Below are positions 52,502-61,690 of a stretch of 64,000 bases of DNA, piece after piece. Below the pieces are notes generated by a model. The model ran no database searches, was not told the DNA's origin, and saw nothing but the letters and a program-made list of their open reading frames with translations. Within the stretch, counting starts at the first letter, position 1; the number at the start of each line of letters is the position of its first letter. A program made the position numbers and the translations under genes. This DNA comes from Sphingobium boeckii (GTDB lineage Bacteria; Pseudomonadota; Alphaproteobacteria; Sphingomonadales; Sphingomonadaceae), in contig NZ_JACIJC010000005.1 of NCBI RefSeq assembly GCF_014199215.1, forward strand, positions 62,001 to 126,000, read 5' to 3'.

Positions 52502-52515
52502 GAATCCGAAGATTC
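52502..52515. promoter_or_regulatory. Two GANTC (CcrM methylation) sites in the gcrA upstream region
   Basis: GAATC at 52502-52506 and GATTC at 52511-52515 lie 24-38 bp upstream of the gcrA start, in the 93-bp gap shared with the divergent ABC permease. GANTC is the CcrM target, and GcrA acts at methylated copies near -10/-35 regions, so autoregulation is plausible. Confidence 0.6.
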
Positions 52516-52570
52516 CAGACCCGCTATGGCGGCTTGCGGGGGAAGCCGACAGCCGATAGGCGATCAAGGC

Positions 52571-53410
52571 ATGAACGACCAGCCCGAATCCGCCCCGCAT
52601 AGCGCATTTCACCACGCCCCGGGCGAGCCGGTCATCCGGAACGTCAATTGGGGCGGGCTGAAGGCTCTCTATATCAAGGAGGTGAGGCGGTTCTTCAAGG
52701 TCCAGCTCCAGACTATCTGGGCACCGGCCATCACAACACTGCTTTTTCTGGTGATTTTCACGGTGGCGCTCGGTGGGTCGGGCCGCACCGTGCTCAATGT
52801 GCCCTTTCCGGATTTCATCGCGCCGGGGCTGATCATCATGGGGATGATGCAGAACGCGTTCGCCAATTCGAGCTTTTCGTTGCTCGTGGGCAAGATCCAG
52901 GGGACGATCGTCGATTATCTGATGCCGCCGCTGTCCACCGCTGAATTGCTGGTGGCGCTGGCCGGCGGCGCGCTGACCCGCGCCATTCTGGTCGGCCTCG
53001 CGGTCTGGGCGGCCATGGCGCTGTGGCCGGGCGTGCATGTCACCCCGAAACATCCGTGGGCGGTGGTCTGGTTCGGGGTGATGGGATCGCTGTTCCTCGC
53101 GCTGCTCGGCATCCTCACCTCGATCTGGGCGGAGAAATTCGATCATGCCGCCGCGGTGAGCAATTTCGTCGTCGCGCCGCTGTCCTTGCTGTCAGGCACA
53201 TTCTATTCGGTCGACAAACTCGCGCCCTTGTTTCAGACGATCAGCCACGCCAATCCCTTTTTCTATGTGATCTCCGGCTTCCGCTACGGTTTCTTGAGCG
53301 AGGCCGATTCGCCCGTGCTGTTTGGCGCCGGCCTGATCCTGGCAATCAACGCGGCGCTGGGTGGTTTGTGTTACGCTTTGCTCAAGTCCGGCTGGAAGCT
53401 GAAGAACTGA
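52571..53410 (+). CDS. ABC-2 type transporter permease
   Basis: A 279-residue permease with six hydrophobic segments. The ABC-2 signature region is GTFYSVDKLAPLFQTISHANPFFYVISGFRYG, and the N-terminal coupling region is LKALYIKEVRRFFKVQLQTIWAPAITTLLFLVIF. It resembles YadH, whose ATPase partner YadG is normally adjacent; no ATPase gene is next to it here. The substrate is unknown. Confidence 0.88.
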   Translation: MNDQPESAPHSAFHHAPGEPVIRNVNWGGLKALYIKEVRRFFKVQLQTIWAPAITTLLFLVIFTVALGGSGRTVLNVPFPDFIAPGLIIMGMMQNAFANSSFSLLVGKIQGTIVDYLMPPLSTAELLVALAGGALTRAILVGLAVWAAMALWPGVHVTPKHPWAVVWFGVMGSLFLALLGILTSIWAEKFDHAAAVSNFVVAPLSLLSGTFYSVDKLAPLFQTISHANPFFYVISGFRYGFLSEADSPVLFGAGLILAINAALGGLCYALLKSGWKLKN

Positions 53411-53440
53411 ACGAAAAGCGGTCCGGATCGCCCTTTGAGC

Positions 53441-53468
53441 GGGGTAACGGCGCGCTCGCCGTCACCCC
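53441..53468 (+). other. Hairpin after the ABC permease gene
   Basis: A 12-bp stem with one mismatch (GGGGTAACGGCG at 53441-53452, CGCCGTCACCCC at 53457-53468), loop of 4, 30 bp after the stop codon. There is no T run, so it is a stabilising or Rho-type end rather than a classic terminator. Confidence 0.5.
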
Positions 53469-53488
53469 GGGGTAAACAGCGCATCAAG

Positions 53489-53518
53489 TTGACGCCTCGC
53501 CCGGCATAAAGGTATATG
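53489..53518 (+). promoter_or_regulatory. Candidate sigma-70 promoter of argD
   Basis: TTGACG (53489-53494), 18-bp spacer, TATATG (53513-53518). Transcription would start near 53525, just before the hairpin at 53531, giving a leader of about 70 nt that contains that hairpin. Confidence 0.5.
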
Positions 53519-53530
53519 CCCGCTCGCGTC

Positions 53531-53556
53531 AGGCGACCGTCATGGGTCGCCTTTTT
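53531..53556 (+). terminator. Terminator-like hairpin in the argD leader
   Basis: AGGCGACC (53531-53538) pairs with GGTCGCCT (53545-53552) and runs into TTTTT. It lies 40 bp before the argD ATG and downstream of the candidate promoter. It may end the upstream ABC permease transcript or act as an attenuator of argD. An overlapping frame from ATG 53516 is rich in Arg codons. Confidence 0.72.
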
Positions 53557-53596
53557 GCGTTTTCGGCAATTCTGCCAGATGCAGGAGTTTCCTTCG

Positions 53597-54790
53597 ATGA
53601 CCATTACGCCCCTGATGCCCGTCTACCCGCGGTGTGCAGTGCGTCCGGTCCGAGGCGAGGGCTGCTATCTGATCGGCGAGCGCGGCGAACGCTATCTGGA
53701 CTTTGCCGCCGGCATCGCTGTCAACGCTCTTGGTCATGGCCATCCGCATCTGACCCAGGCGATTGCCGAGCAGGCGGCGACGCTGATGCACGTCTCCAAT
53801 CTTTATGGTTCGCCGCAGGGCGAGGCGCTGGCGCAGCGCATCGTGGACGTGAGCTTCGCCGATACGGTGTTCTTCACCAATTCTGGAGTCGAGGCGATCG
53901 AATGCGCGATCAAGACCGCACGCCGCTATCATTACGTCAATGGCAATCCGCAGCGGCACAAGCTGATCACCTTCAAGAACGCCTTCCACGGCCGTTCGCT
54001 CGGTGCGATCTCCGCTACCGACCAGGCCAAGATGCGTGATGGCTTCGAACCGCTGCTGCCGGGCTTCGCTTATGCCACGTTCAACGATCTCGAGGGCGCG
54101 CTCGCGCTGATCGACGACGAGACCGCTGGCTTCCTGGTGGAGACCGTGCAGGGCGAGGGTGGCATGACCGCGGGCACGCCGGAGTTCATCCAGGGACTGC
54201 GCAAGGCGTGCGACGAGCATGGCCTGTTGCTGATCCTCGACGAGATCCAGTGCGGCTATGGCCGGACCGGCAAGATGTGGGCCTATGAGCATTATGGCAT
54301 CACGCCCGATATCATGACCGTGGCCAAGGGCATCGGCGCAGGCTTTCCGCTGGGCGCGTGCCTGGCCACCGAGGATGCGGCCAAGGGCATGGTCGCTGGC
54401 ACGCACGGCTCCACCTATGGCGGCAATCCGCTGGCGATGGCGGCCGGGCAGGCCGTGCTCGATGTGATGCTGGAAGACGGCTTTCTCGATCATGTCGTCA
54501 CGATGGGCGATCGGCTGCGGCAGGCGTTCGAGCAATTGATTCCCAATCACGATCATCTGTTCGAGGAAATCCGCGGCAAGGGGCTGATGCTGGGCATCAA
54601 GATGAAGGAGCCCGCGATCAGCCGCGATTTCGTGGCGCATCTGCGCGATCATCACGGCCTGCTGACCGTGGCCGCGGGCGAGAATGTGTTCCGCGTGCTC
54701 CCGCCCCTAGTGATCGGTGAAGACCATATCGCCGAGTGTATCGAGAAATTGTCGGCAGGTGCGGCAAGCTATCAGGTGCCGGGCACATGA
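53597..54790 (+). CDS. argD: Acetylornithine aminotransferase
   Basis: A 397-residue class III PLP aminotransferase of arginine synthesis. PLP lysine is Lys244 in [41 protein letters not shown] and [18 protein letters not shown] are typical ArgD motifs. AGGAG precedes the ATG at 53597; an in-frame extension to 53516 would translate the terminator hairpin and is unlikely to be part of the enzyme. argF follows after a palindromic repeat. Confidence 0.94.
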   Translation: MTITPLMPVYPRCAVRPVRGEGCYLIGERGERYLDFAAGIAVNALGHGHPHLTQAIAEQAATLMHVSNLYGSPQGEALAQRIVDVSFADTVFFTNSGVEAIECAIKTARRYHYVNGNPQRHKLITFKNAFHGRSLGAISATDQAKMRDGFEPLLPGFAYATFNDLEGALALIDDETAGFLVETVQGEGGMTAGTPEFIQGLRKACDEHGLLLILDEIQCGYGRTGKMWAYEHYGITPDIMTVAKGIGAGFPLGACLATEDAAKGMVAGTHGSTYGGNPLAMAAGQAVLDVMLEDGFLDHVVTMGDRLRQAFEQLIPNHDHLFEEIRGKGLMLGIKMKEPAISRDFVAHLRDHHGLLTVAAGENVFRVLPPLVIGEDHIAECIEKLSAGAASYQVPGT

Positions 54791-54810
54791 GTGCGAACCC
54801 ACACCACACA

Positions 54811-54897
54811 CCGTTCACCCTGAGCCTGTCGAAGGGTTTTATTTCCTTCTTCGGCAGGCAAATGAAGGGCAGGGCTTCGACCGGCTCAGCCCGAACG
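54811..54897. repeat. Family B palindromic repeat (copy B3) between argD and argF
   Basis: Arms CCGTTCACCCTGAGCCTGTCG (from 54811) and CTTCGACCGGCTCAGCCCGAA (to about 54896) with an AG/T-rich centre. It occupies most of the 142-bp argD-argF gap and ends 36 bp before the argF ATG. Confidence 0.85.
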
Positions 54898-54932
54898 AGT
54901 GTGTTTGCATCCATCTCCGGGAGCGCTGTTCC

Positions 54933-55862
54933 ATGACGCGGCATTTTCTCGATCTCGCGGATGCGGGCGGAGACGCGATTGCCGCGATGATCAACGATGC
55001 GATCGATCGCAAGGCGGCGCGCAAGGGCTGGCCCAAGGGCAAGGTGGACGCCGATGCGCCGCTGGCCGGTCACACGCTGGGCATGATCTTCGAGAAGAAT
55101 TCGACGCGCACCCGCGTGTCGTTCGATATGGCGATCCGGCAATTGGGCGGCACCAGCGTCGTGATGGATGCCGGCACCATGCAGCTTGGCCGCGGCGAAA
55201 GCGTGGCCGATACCGCGCGCGTGCTCAGCCGCTATGTCGACGCAATCATGATCCGCACGGACGATCATGCCAAGGTGCGCGAAATGGCGGATTATGCCAG
55301 CGTGCCGGTGATCAACGGGCTGACCGATGTATCGCATCCCTGCCAGATCATGGCCGATCTGCTCACCGTGATCGAGCATGATAAGGCGCTGCCGGGCTCA
55401 AAATGGGCGTGGCTGGGCGATGGCAATAATGTGCTGCATTCGATCGTCGAGGCGGCAGGGCTGATGAAATTTTCGGTCGCGATCGGCTGCCCCCAGGGCT
55501 ATGATCCCGATGGCACCTATGTCGAGGCCGCGCGGGCGCGCGGCGCGGATATCCGCATTTGTCGCGATGCGCGCGAGGCCGCTGCCGATGCCGATGTGGT
55601 GGTGACCGATACCTGGATTTCCATGGGCCAATTACATGCCGAGGAGAAATTGGCGGCGATGATGCCCTTTCAGGTGTCATCAGACCTCATGGCCCGGGCG
55701 AAGCGCGATGCGCTGTTCCTCCATTGCCTGCCCGCGCATCGCGGAGAGGAAGTGGTGGATGCGGTGATCGACGGTCCGCGCTCCGTGATCTGGGATGAAG
55801 CGGAGAACCGGCTTCATGCGCAGAAATCGGTGCTTTTGTGGGCGTTCGGCAAGCTTGGTTGA
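54933..55862 (+). CDS. argF: Ornithine carbamoyltransferase
   Basis: A 309-residue transcarbamylase making citrulline from ornithine and carbamoyl phosphate. Carbamoyl-phosphate loop STRTR at 57-61, [18 protein letters not shown], and the ornithine-binding [16 protein letters not shown] at 54933 matches the family N terminus [13 protein letters not shown]; the upstream open frame is repeat sequence. Confidence 0.96.
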   Translation: MTRHFLDLADAGGDAIAAMINDAIDRKAARKGWPKGKVDADAPLAGHTLGMIFEKNSTRTRVSFDMAIRQLGGTSVVMDAGTMQLGRGESVADTARVLSRYVDAIMIRTDDHAKVREMADYASVPVINGLTDVSHPCQIMADLLTVIEHDKALPGSKWAWLGDGNNVLHSIVEAAGLMKFSVAIGCPQGYDPDGTYVEAARARGADIRICRDAREAAADADVVVTDTWISMGQLHAEEKLAAMMPFQVSSDLMARAKRDALFLHCLPAHRGEEVVDAVIDGPRSVIWDEAENRLHAQKSVLLWAFGKLG

Positions 55863-55886
55863 AGACGGGATGATAAACCCCATCTT

Positions 55887-55974
55887 CGTCATTCCCGCGC
55901 ACGCGGGAATCCCGCTTTTCCTTGAAGTATCATAAGAAGAAAGAAGCGGGATTCCCGCGTGCGCGGGAATGACG
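55887..55974. repeat. Family C palindromic repeat (copy C1) between argF and hslO
   Basis: Each arm is itself a small hairpin (CATTCCCGCGCACGCGGGAAT at 55890; ATTCCCGCGTGCGCGGGAAT at 55951-55970). The two arms are inverted with respect to each other around a loop of about 30 bp (CTTTTCCTTGAAGTATCATA...). It is the uninterrupted counterpart of C2 at 25027. Confidence 0.88.
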
Positions 55975-55987
55975 TGAAAGTGAACTG

Positions 55988-56884
55988 ATGGATACTAATC
56001 TCGATACCCTGATCGGCTTCACCATTCCCGCCCGCCATGCGCGGGGACGGGTGGCGCGGCTTGGTCCGGTGCTGGACGAGGTGCTGGCGGCGCATGGCTA
56101 TCCACCGGCGGTTGAAAAGGTCCTGGCGGAGGCGCTGACGCTGACGGCGCTCCTGGGATCCACGCTCAAGAATGACGACGGCCAGATGACGCTGCAGGCG
56201 CAGACCGAAAAGGGCGTGATCGATCTGCTCGTCTGCGACTATCGCGGCGGCGCGGTGCGCGGCTATCTCAAATTCGATGCCGAGCGGCTGGCCGAAATGC
56301 CCGCCGATCCCACGCTCTTCGCCCTGTTCGGCAAGGGCTATCTGGCGATCACGTTCGATCAGGCGGAATCGGGCGAGCGCTATCAGGGCATCGTCCCGCT
56401 GGAAGGCGCGTCGCTGGGCGAAGCCGCGCAGAATTATTTCTGCCAGTCCGAACAGATCCCCAGTTTCGTGCGCATCGCCACCATGCACGGCCCCGATGGC
56501 TGCCGTGCGGGCGGGATATTGATCCAGCATCTGCCCGAGGGGGAGGAGGGGCGCGAACGCCTGCATGTGCGCCTTGATCATCCCGAATGGGATCATGTGC
56601 GCGCGCTGGGCGAAACCATCGCCGATGCCGAACTGGTCGATCCCGCGCTCGCGCTTGATGATCTGGTTTGGCGGCTGTTTCATGAAGAAGATGAGGTGCG
56701 CATCATCCCCAGCGCGCCGATCGCCAAGGGCTGCCGCTGCAATGCCGCGCATATCGCCGATGTCATCGGCCGTTTTCCGGAAGACGAGCGCCGCGCCATG
56801 GCCGACGATCAAGGCATCATCAGCGTGGATTGCGCCTTTTGCGCGCGCGTCTTTCCGATGCCGCTCACGCTGGTGCAGAATTAA
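55988..56884 (+). CDS. hslO: Hsp33 redox-regulated chaperone
   Basis: A 298-residue Hsp33, a holdase switched on by oxidative unfolding. The redox switch has CRC at 249-251 and CAFC at 282-285, giving the C-x-C-x30-C-x2-C zinc site. The substrate domain shows ALTLTALLGSTLKNDDGQMTLQAQ and FALFGKGYLAITFDQ. It follows argF after repeat C1. Confidence 0.94.
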   Translation: MDTNLDTLIGFTIPARHARGRVARLGPVLDEVLAAHGYPPAVEKVLAEALTLTALLGSTLKNDDGQMTLQAQTEKGVIDLLVCDYRGGAVRGYLKFDAERLAEMPADPTLFALFGKGYLAITFDQAESGERYQGIVPLEGASLGEAAQNYFCQSEQIPSFVRIATMHGPDGCRAGGILIQHLPEGEEGRERLHVRLDHPEWDHVRALGETIADAELVDPALALDDLVWRLFHEEDEVRIIPSAPIAKGCRCNAAHIADVIGRFPEDERRAMADDQGIISVDCAFCARVFPMPLTLVQN

Positions 56885-56991
56885 CGGTCAACATCGCCTT
56901 GTAGCGGACGAAACTCTTATTATCTTATCGTAACGAGTGAGTCGTGGTGTTCTGGGACGCAACCACGGCGGCCGGCTCTTCGAGGGGTTTA

Positions 56992-57408
56992 ATGATGCGT
57001 TCTGTCCGTTTTCCTGCGCGCCTGTCGGCGTCGATCGTTCTGGCGGCCGTGAGCCTGCCGGCGTCCTCCCAGCCTGCGCCGCCGCCGCTTGCCGCGCTGA
57101 AATCAATCGAACATGGCCTGTGGGAATTGCAGGAAAAGGGCAGCAAGGCCGCACCGCAGCGCCTCTGCGTGCGCGATCCGATGATGTTGATGCAGGTGCG
57201 CCATGGCGCGTCCGTCTGCTCGCGCTTCGTGGTCGAAAATGCGCAGACGCGCGGGACGGTCTATTATACCTGCCCTGGCGCTGGGCATGGCCAGACGTCG
57301 ATCCGCGTGGAATCTCCGCGGCTGTTCCAGCTCGATTCCCAAGGGATCATCGACAAATCCCCCTTCAATGCGAGCTATGAAGGGCGTTTTGCCGGGGTCT
57401 GCCGCTGA
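56992..57408 (+). CDS. Exported DUF3617-like protein
   Basis: A 138-residue protein with a signal peptide (SASIVLAAVSLPASSQ) followed by the DUF3617 pattern: EHGLWELQEKG, RLCVRDPMMLMQ, CSRFVVENAQTRGTVYYTCPGAGHGQTSIRVESPRLFQLDSQG. Four cysteines may form two disulfides. Function unknown. Twin ATGs at 56992 and 56995 follow GAGGGG. Confidence 0.72.
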   Translation: MMRSVRFPARLSASIVLAAVSLPASSQPAPPPLAALKSIEHGLWELQEKGSKAAPQRLCVRDPMMLMQVRHGASVCSRFVVENAQTRGTVYYTCPGAGHGQTSIRVESPRLFQLDSQGIIDKSPFNASYEGRFAGVCR

Positions 57409-57508
57409 CGCTCTGGCCGTTAACTATATCTTCAGCGCGCCTATGCCATGCAGTGTAGGTGCGGTTTTCGGCACATTTTCCTCCCAAGCAGGGTAACACC
57501 CCTAAACT

Positions 57509-57544
57509 GGGCCGCTTCTCCGAAATGGAAGCGGCCCTTCTGTT
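57509..57544 (+). terminator. Terminator after the DUF3617-like gene
   Basis: A perfect 10-bp stem (GGGCCGCTTC at 57509-57518, GAAGCGGCCC at 57528-57537) followed by TTCTGTT. The T run is short and interrupted. It lies between this gene and queC. Confidence 0.65.
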
Positions 57545-57598
57545 ATGCCATGCAGGGTCTTGCCAGTGATGACCGCAGGGCGTAGCGCCGCGCGCATC

Positions 57599-58291
57599 AT
57601 GGAAAATACCGCACCCTCGGGCGCCCGGCGCGCCGTCGTCCTGCTCTCGGGCGGTCTCGATTCGATGGTCTGCACGGGATTGGCGCGCGAAGCGGGGTTC
57701 AGCGTGCTGGCCCTGACGGTGGATTACAACCAGCGCCACCGGATCGAACTCGCCGCCGCGGCGCGCGTGGCCGCGGCGCTCGCAGTGGAGCGCCATATCG
57801 TGCTGCCGCTCGATCTGCGCGGCTTCGGCGGCTCGGCGCTCACCGCCGATATTGCGGTGCCGCACCATGGCGTGGACGATACCGGCATCCCGGTCACCTA
57901 CGTGCCTGCGCGCAATACCATCTTCCTGTCGGTCGCTCTGGGTTGGGCCGAGGCGGCGGGCGCGCGCGATATCTTCATCGGCGTCAACGCACTTGATTAT
58001 TCGGGCTATCCCGATTGCCGTCCCGAATTCATCGCCGGCTTTGAAAAGCTGGCCGATCTGGCAACCAAGGCGGGTGTCGAGGGCGAACCCTTTCGCATTC
58101 ATGCCCCGCTCCAGCATATGGGCAAGGCGGAGATCGCGCGCGAGGCCGCCCGGCTGGGCCTCGATAGCGGCATGAGCTGGTCCTGCTACGATCCAACGCC
58201 TCAGGGCAAACCCTGCGGCACCTGCGACAGTTGCCGCCTGCGCGCCAAGGGCTTTGCCGAAGCCGGGCTGATCGACGCCGGGGCCGCATGA
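57599..58291 (+). CDS. queC: 7-cyano-7-deazaguanine synthase
   Basis: About 230 residues. The ATP-binding PP-loop is SGGLDS at 17-22; [19 protein letters not shown] and [17 protein letters not shown] are typical; the zinc site is in [21 protein letters not shown]. QueC makes preQ0, the precursor of queuosine in tRNA. ATG 57569 or 57545 are alternative starts. Coupled to queE by ATGA. Confidence 0.93.
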   Translation: MENTAPSGARRAVVLLSGGLDSMVCTGLAREAGFSVLALTVDYNQRHRIELAAAARVAAALAVERHIVLPLDLRGFGGSALTADIAVPHHGVDDTGIPVTYVPARNTIFLSVALGWAEAAGARDIFIGVNALDYSGYPDCRPEFIAGFEKLADLATKAGVEGEPFRIHAPLQHMGKAEIAREAARLGLDSGMSWSCYDPTPQGKPCGTCDSCRLRAKGFAEAGLIDAGAA

Positions 58292-58920
58292 GCTATGCGG
58301 TCAAGGAAATGTTCCTGACGCTCCAGGGAGAGGGGCGGCAGGCGGGACGCCGCGCCGTCTTCCTGCGCTTTGCCGGCTGCAATCTGTGGACCGGACGCGA
58401 ACAGGATCGGGCGGACGCCGTCTGCCGGTTTTGCGATACCGATTTCGTCGGCATGGATGGCACTGATGGCGGGCGCTATCCCGACGCCGCGGCGCTGGCG
58501 GCCAGGGCCGCCGCGCTCTGGGGCGATGATCGCGCCATGGCCTATATCGTGTGCACCGGGGGCGAACCGCTGCTCCAGCTCGATCGCGCGCTGATCGATG
58601 CGCTGCAAAATGAGGGCTTTGCGGTGGCGGTGGAAACCAATGGCACGATCGCCGCGCCGGCGGGGTTGGACTGGATCTGCGTCAGCCCCAAGGCGGGGAG
58701 CGATGTGCTCCAGCGCTCAGGCAATGAACTGAAGCTGGTCTGGCCGCAGCCGGGCAGCGATTTCGAAGCGATGGAAGGCTGGGATTTCGAGCATTTCCTG
58801 ATCCAGCCGATGGACGACGAGCGCGGCGCGGCCAATGTGCAGGCCGCGATCGATTTCGCGATGCAGCGGCCACTGTGGCGCTTGTCGCTGCAGACGCACA
58901 AGGCGCTGGGGCTGCGGTAA
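58288..58920 (+). CDS. queE: 7-carboxy-7-deazaguanine synthase
   Basis: A 210-residue radical SAM enzyme, the step before QueC in queuosine synthesis. The cluster motif is Cys31-x14-Cys46-x2-Cys49 (AGCNLW then CRFCDTDF), the extended spacing seen in Que[15 protein letters not shown] and [23 protein letters not shown] support the call. Its start lies within the queC stop. Confidence 0.94.
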   Translation: MSYAVKEMFLTLQGEGRQAGRRAVFLRFAGCNLWTGREQDRADAVCRFCDTDFVGMDGTDGGRYPDAAALAARAAALWGDDRAMAYIVCTGGEPLLQLDRALIDALQNEGFAVAVETNGTIAAPAGLDWICVSPKAGSDVLQRSGNELKLVWPQPGSDFEAMEGWDFEHFLIQPMDDERGAANVQAAIDFAMQRPLWRLSLQTHKALGLR

Positions 58921-58977
58921 GGGCGATATTTCCTTTAAACCGTTTGGTTTTATTGAAATCTATTGCGAGAGCCGCCC

Positions 58978-59658
58978 TCAGCTTTTCTTGCACTTCTTCT
59001 CGCGCCCCTTCTTGTCATAGCAGCGCGTGTCCACGGCGGGCACGCTGCCTTGATATTCGGCAACGTAGAAACGCCGGATATGCTGATCCCATGCGGGGCT
59101 CAGGCTCTTGCGCAATTCCGCCAGCCGGGCGGCGGCGAGCGTGCCGAGACCGCCCTTGGGCGTGAACAAGGCCGCGCGGCCGATGTGGCTAGCGGTGCGG
59201 CAAAAGCCATATTGCCCGCCCACGGTGGAATAGCTGATCGACACCTTGGTGCCATATTTATCCAGCGCGACCAGACCGGCACCCGGGCTCTTGCTGGTGC
59301 GCTTGAAATAATTCTTCAGCGTTTCGTAAGAGCTGTTCAGCTCCGCCTTATGGTCTTTCAGCAGCACCACATATTGGTTCACGGTGAGCAGCGATTCCTG
59401 AAACTGGCATTGCAGCGCGGCCAGATTGAGGCCGGTGCGCAGGCTCCAGACCATGGCGGCGCGCAATTCCTCCGGTCGTGCACCGGGCAGGGGCACGAAC
59501 AGGCCCGTCTCAGTGCCGGTCACCGGCGCACCGCGATAATCGGGCGGTTTTATGAAGAATTGCGCAGCGGCGGGGCTTGCGGCCATGAAGGACATGGCGA
59601 GGGTGATGGCGGCGCGGGAAAATTGCATCTTCTGGCGGACCGTTTTGGTAAATGACAT
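58978..59658 (-). CDS. Exported hypothetical protein
   Basis: A 226-residue protein with an N-terminal signal (SRAAITLAMSFMAASPAAAQ) and a mostly helical mature part containing three cysteines and a basic C-terminal tail (CYDKKGREKKCKKS). I do not recognise a family. GLNLAALQCQFQESLLTVNQYVVLLKDHKAEL is the most conserved-looking stretch. It runs opposite to queC-queE. Confidence 0.65.
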   Translation of the reverse strand: MSFTKTVRQKMQFSRAAITLAMSFMAASPAAAQFFIKPPDYRGAPVTGTETGLFVPLPGARPEELRAAMVWSLRTGLNLAALQCQFQESLLTVNQYVVLLKDHKAELNSSYETLKNYFKRTSKSPGAGLVALDKYGTKVSISYSTVGGQYGFCRTASHIGRAALFTPKGGLGTLAAARLAELRKSLSPAWDQHIRRFYVAEYQGSVPAVDTRCYDKKGREKKCKKS

Positions 59659-59762
59659 GGCGCTATGCCTAACCGATTTTATCGCAGGCTCAAGGGCGAA
59701 GGACGAATTTGTCGCCGAACCGATGGCCCGTCCGCCCGGCATAATTGTTACGGATATGAAAA

Positions 59763-59788
59763 TGGCCGCCCGGTCTCCCGGACGGCCA
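59763..59788 (-). terminator. Terminator of the small lipoprotein gene
   Basis: An 11-bp stem with one mismatch (TGGCCGCCCGG at 59763-59773, CCGGACGGCCA at 59778-59788), followed on the minus strand by ATTTTC. It lies 33 bp after the lipoprotein stop. Confidence 0.78.
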
Positions 59789-59820
59789 CATCGGCTTTCC
59801 CCAAAAGGAAAGCGAACGGA

Positions 59821-60084
59821 TCACATCGCGTTCGAGGCGTTCGACGCATTCATGTCCATGGCATTCACGTCAGCAGCCATATTGCCGTCCATGGCGTTGG
59901 TGCCGTCCATGGAGGTCATGCTGTCGTTGGTCGTGCCGTTCATCATGGTGTCGTCCATGGCGTTCAGCTCGGTCACATTCACGCTGTTGTCGGCGGCCGG
60001 CTCGGTCTTGCCGCAAGCGGAAACCAGCAGAGCGGCGCTGGCGATCATCGCCCCGGTCATCAGCTTCGAGATCGTGTCACGCAT
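59821..60084 (-). CDS. Small Met/Asn/Asp-rich lipoprotein
   Basis: An 87-residue lipoprotein: lipobox VSAC with Cys24, then a low-complexity tail with repeated Asn-Ala-Met-Asp units (NAMDGNMAAD, NAMDMNASNASNAM). AGGAG is well placed before ATG 60084, and a terminator follows. The Met/Asp-rich repeats could bind metal ions or be disordered; there is no family I can name. Confidence 0.7.
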   Translation of the reverse strand: MRDTISKLMTGAMIASAALLVSACGKTEPAADNSVNVTELNAMDDTMMNGTTNDSMTSMDGTNAMDGNMAADVNAMDMNASNASNAM

Positions 60085-60171
60085 TAGAAACTCCTTAGTT
60101 TGTTCGGATCTGGATGGCCCTGTTGCCCTGTGCCAAATCTGCGCGAAGGGTAAACACAATCTATCCGGGCC

Positions 60172-60831
60172 TCAACCCTGTGTTTGTGCGGTCTCCAGCC
60201 GGGTCAGAAAATCGGGAAACCGGCGTTCAAGCGCGCGATCCAGCGCTTTCATGTCTGCAGCATGACCCAGTTTCGCCAGGCTGGTGACGGGATATTCGGC
60301 GATCCCGCACGGCACGATGCCCTCGAAATGGGACAGGTCGGGGTCCACATTCACCGAAAAGCCATGGAAAGTGACCCAGCGGCGCACGCGCACGCCGATC
60401 GCGCCGATCTTGGCTTCGCGCCCATTATCATTGGTCCAGATGCCGATCCGGCCGGGCGCGCGCCATGATTTGACGCCGAGATCGGCCAGCGCATCGATCA
60501 CCCAGCCCTCGATCGCATGGACATAGCAGCGCACGTCGCGACCGCGCGCCGCCAGATTCATCATGACATAGCCGATGCGCTGCCCCGGCCCGTGATAGGT
60601 ATAGCGTCCGCCGCGGCCCGCGGAGAAAACGGGAAAGCGCGGATCCAGCAGTTCGACGGGGTCAGCGCTGGTGCCGCCGGTGTAAAGCGGTGGGTGTTCG
60701 AGCAGCCACACAAGCTCTCGTGCATCGCCCGCGAAGATCGCGGCCGCGCGTGCTTCCATGGCCGCCAGCGTTTCCGGATAGGCGGCCAGCGCATCCGAAA
60801 CGCGCCATTCGACCGAGTCTGTCGTGATCAT
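60172..60831 (-). CDS. lipB: Lipoyl(octanoyl) transferase
   Basis: A 219-residue LipB, which moves octanoate from acyl carrier protein to lipoyl domains. The catalytic pair is Lys141 ([10 protein letters not shown]) and Cys175 ([17 protein letters not shown]), and [21 protein letters not shown] is the family signature. It is divergent from the membrane protein gene at 60917. Confidence 0.95.
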   Translation of the reverse strand: MITTDSVEWRVSDALAAYPETLAAMEARAAAIFAGDARELVWLLEHPPLYTGGTSADPVELLDPRFPVFSAGRGGRYTYHGPGQRIGYVMMNLAARGRDVRCYVHAIEGWVIDALADLGVKSWRAPGRIGIWTNDNGREAKIGAIGVRVRRWVTFHGFSVNVDPDLSHFEGIVPCGIAEYPVTSLAKLGHAADMKALDRALERRFPDFLTRLETAQTQG

Positions 60832-60916
60832 GGGCTTCCTTGACTTGGGAAGGGCCAGCGATCAAGTCTGCGCCGCCGCGCCGGTCTCCGGGCGGGCGCG
60901 TTCCAGGGGAGTTTCA

Positions 60917-61690
60917 ATGGCGGGTTTGTCGATCAGCAAGGCTTGGGATGAAACCGCGGCCTTTGTTGGCAGGGAAGGGGGGCTGCTCTTTCCCGTGGCG
61001 TTCGTTTTCCTGGCGCTTCCGGCGATCATCGTCGGCCTGATGATGCCCACCCAGCTCGAATCCGCCAAGACCATGACCGAAATGATGGCGTTGATCCAGC
61101 CGATCCTGCCCCGGATCTTGGGCGCTTTCCTGATCACCACGATTATCGGGCTGCTTGGCGGATTGACGCTCTACACGCTGACTCTGAAGCCCGCGGGCAC
61201 CAGCGTCGGCGAAGCGATCGCCTTCGCCATGTCGCGCTTCGTCGTGGCACTCGGGGCCACCCTGATCCTGTTCCTCGGCTGGATCGTCGCCTGCATTCTC
61301 CCTTATGCCATAGCGCGTTCCGGCGCGGGGCCAGTGGCCGGCTTGCTCATTCTGGCGATGCTGCCGCTGGTGATCTTCGTCGCGATCCGGATGATGATCA
61401 TTTCCGCGGTCGTCATCGGCGAAAACCTGGGGCCGGTGGGCACGATCCAGCGCGCCTGGGCGCTCACGAAAGGCGCGTTCTGGAAATTGTTCGGATTCGT
61501 CTTGGTGTTCGGGATCGTCGTGATTATCGTCTCGCTCGTCGGCGATATGCTGTTCGGGCTGGTCGATCTGGTGATCGGGCAAAACACTACGGGGATCGTA
61601 TCGCTCATCGGCGGCGCGCTGCTCAATACGGTGATCAACGTCTATATGCTGGTGATGACCGCGCGGCTTTATCGTCAGCTTGCCGCCTGA
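60917..61690 (+). CDS. Polytopic membrane protein (YciC/glycerophosphoryl-like)
   Basis: A 257-residue protein with six or so hydrophobic segments. The pattern ISKAWDETAAFVGREGGLLFPVAFVFLALPAIIVG and VIGENLGPVGTIQRAWALTKGAFWKLFGF fits a family of six-helix membrane proteins common in sphingomonads (UPF0259/YciC-like). Function unknown. AGGGGAG lies before ATG 60917. Its end overlaps the converging GNAT gene by 16 bp. Confidence 0.78.
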   Translation: MAGLSISKAWDETAAFVGREGGLLFPVAFVFLALPAIIVGLMMPTQLESAKTMTEMMALIQPILPRILGAFLITTIIGLLGGLTLYTLTLKPAGTSVGEAIAFAMSRFVVALGATLILFLGWIVACILPYAIARSGAGPVAGLLILAMLPLVIFVAIRMMIISAVVIGENLGPVGTIQRAWALTKGAFWKLFGFVLVFGIVVIIVSLVGDMLFGLVDLVIGQNTTGIVSLIGGALLNTVINVYMLVMTARLYRQLAA

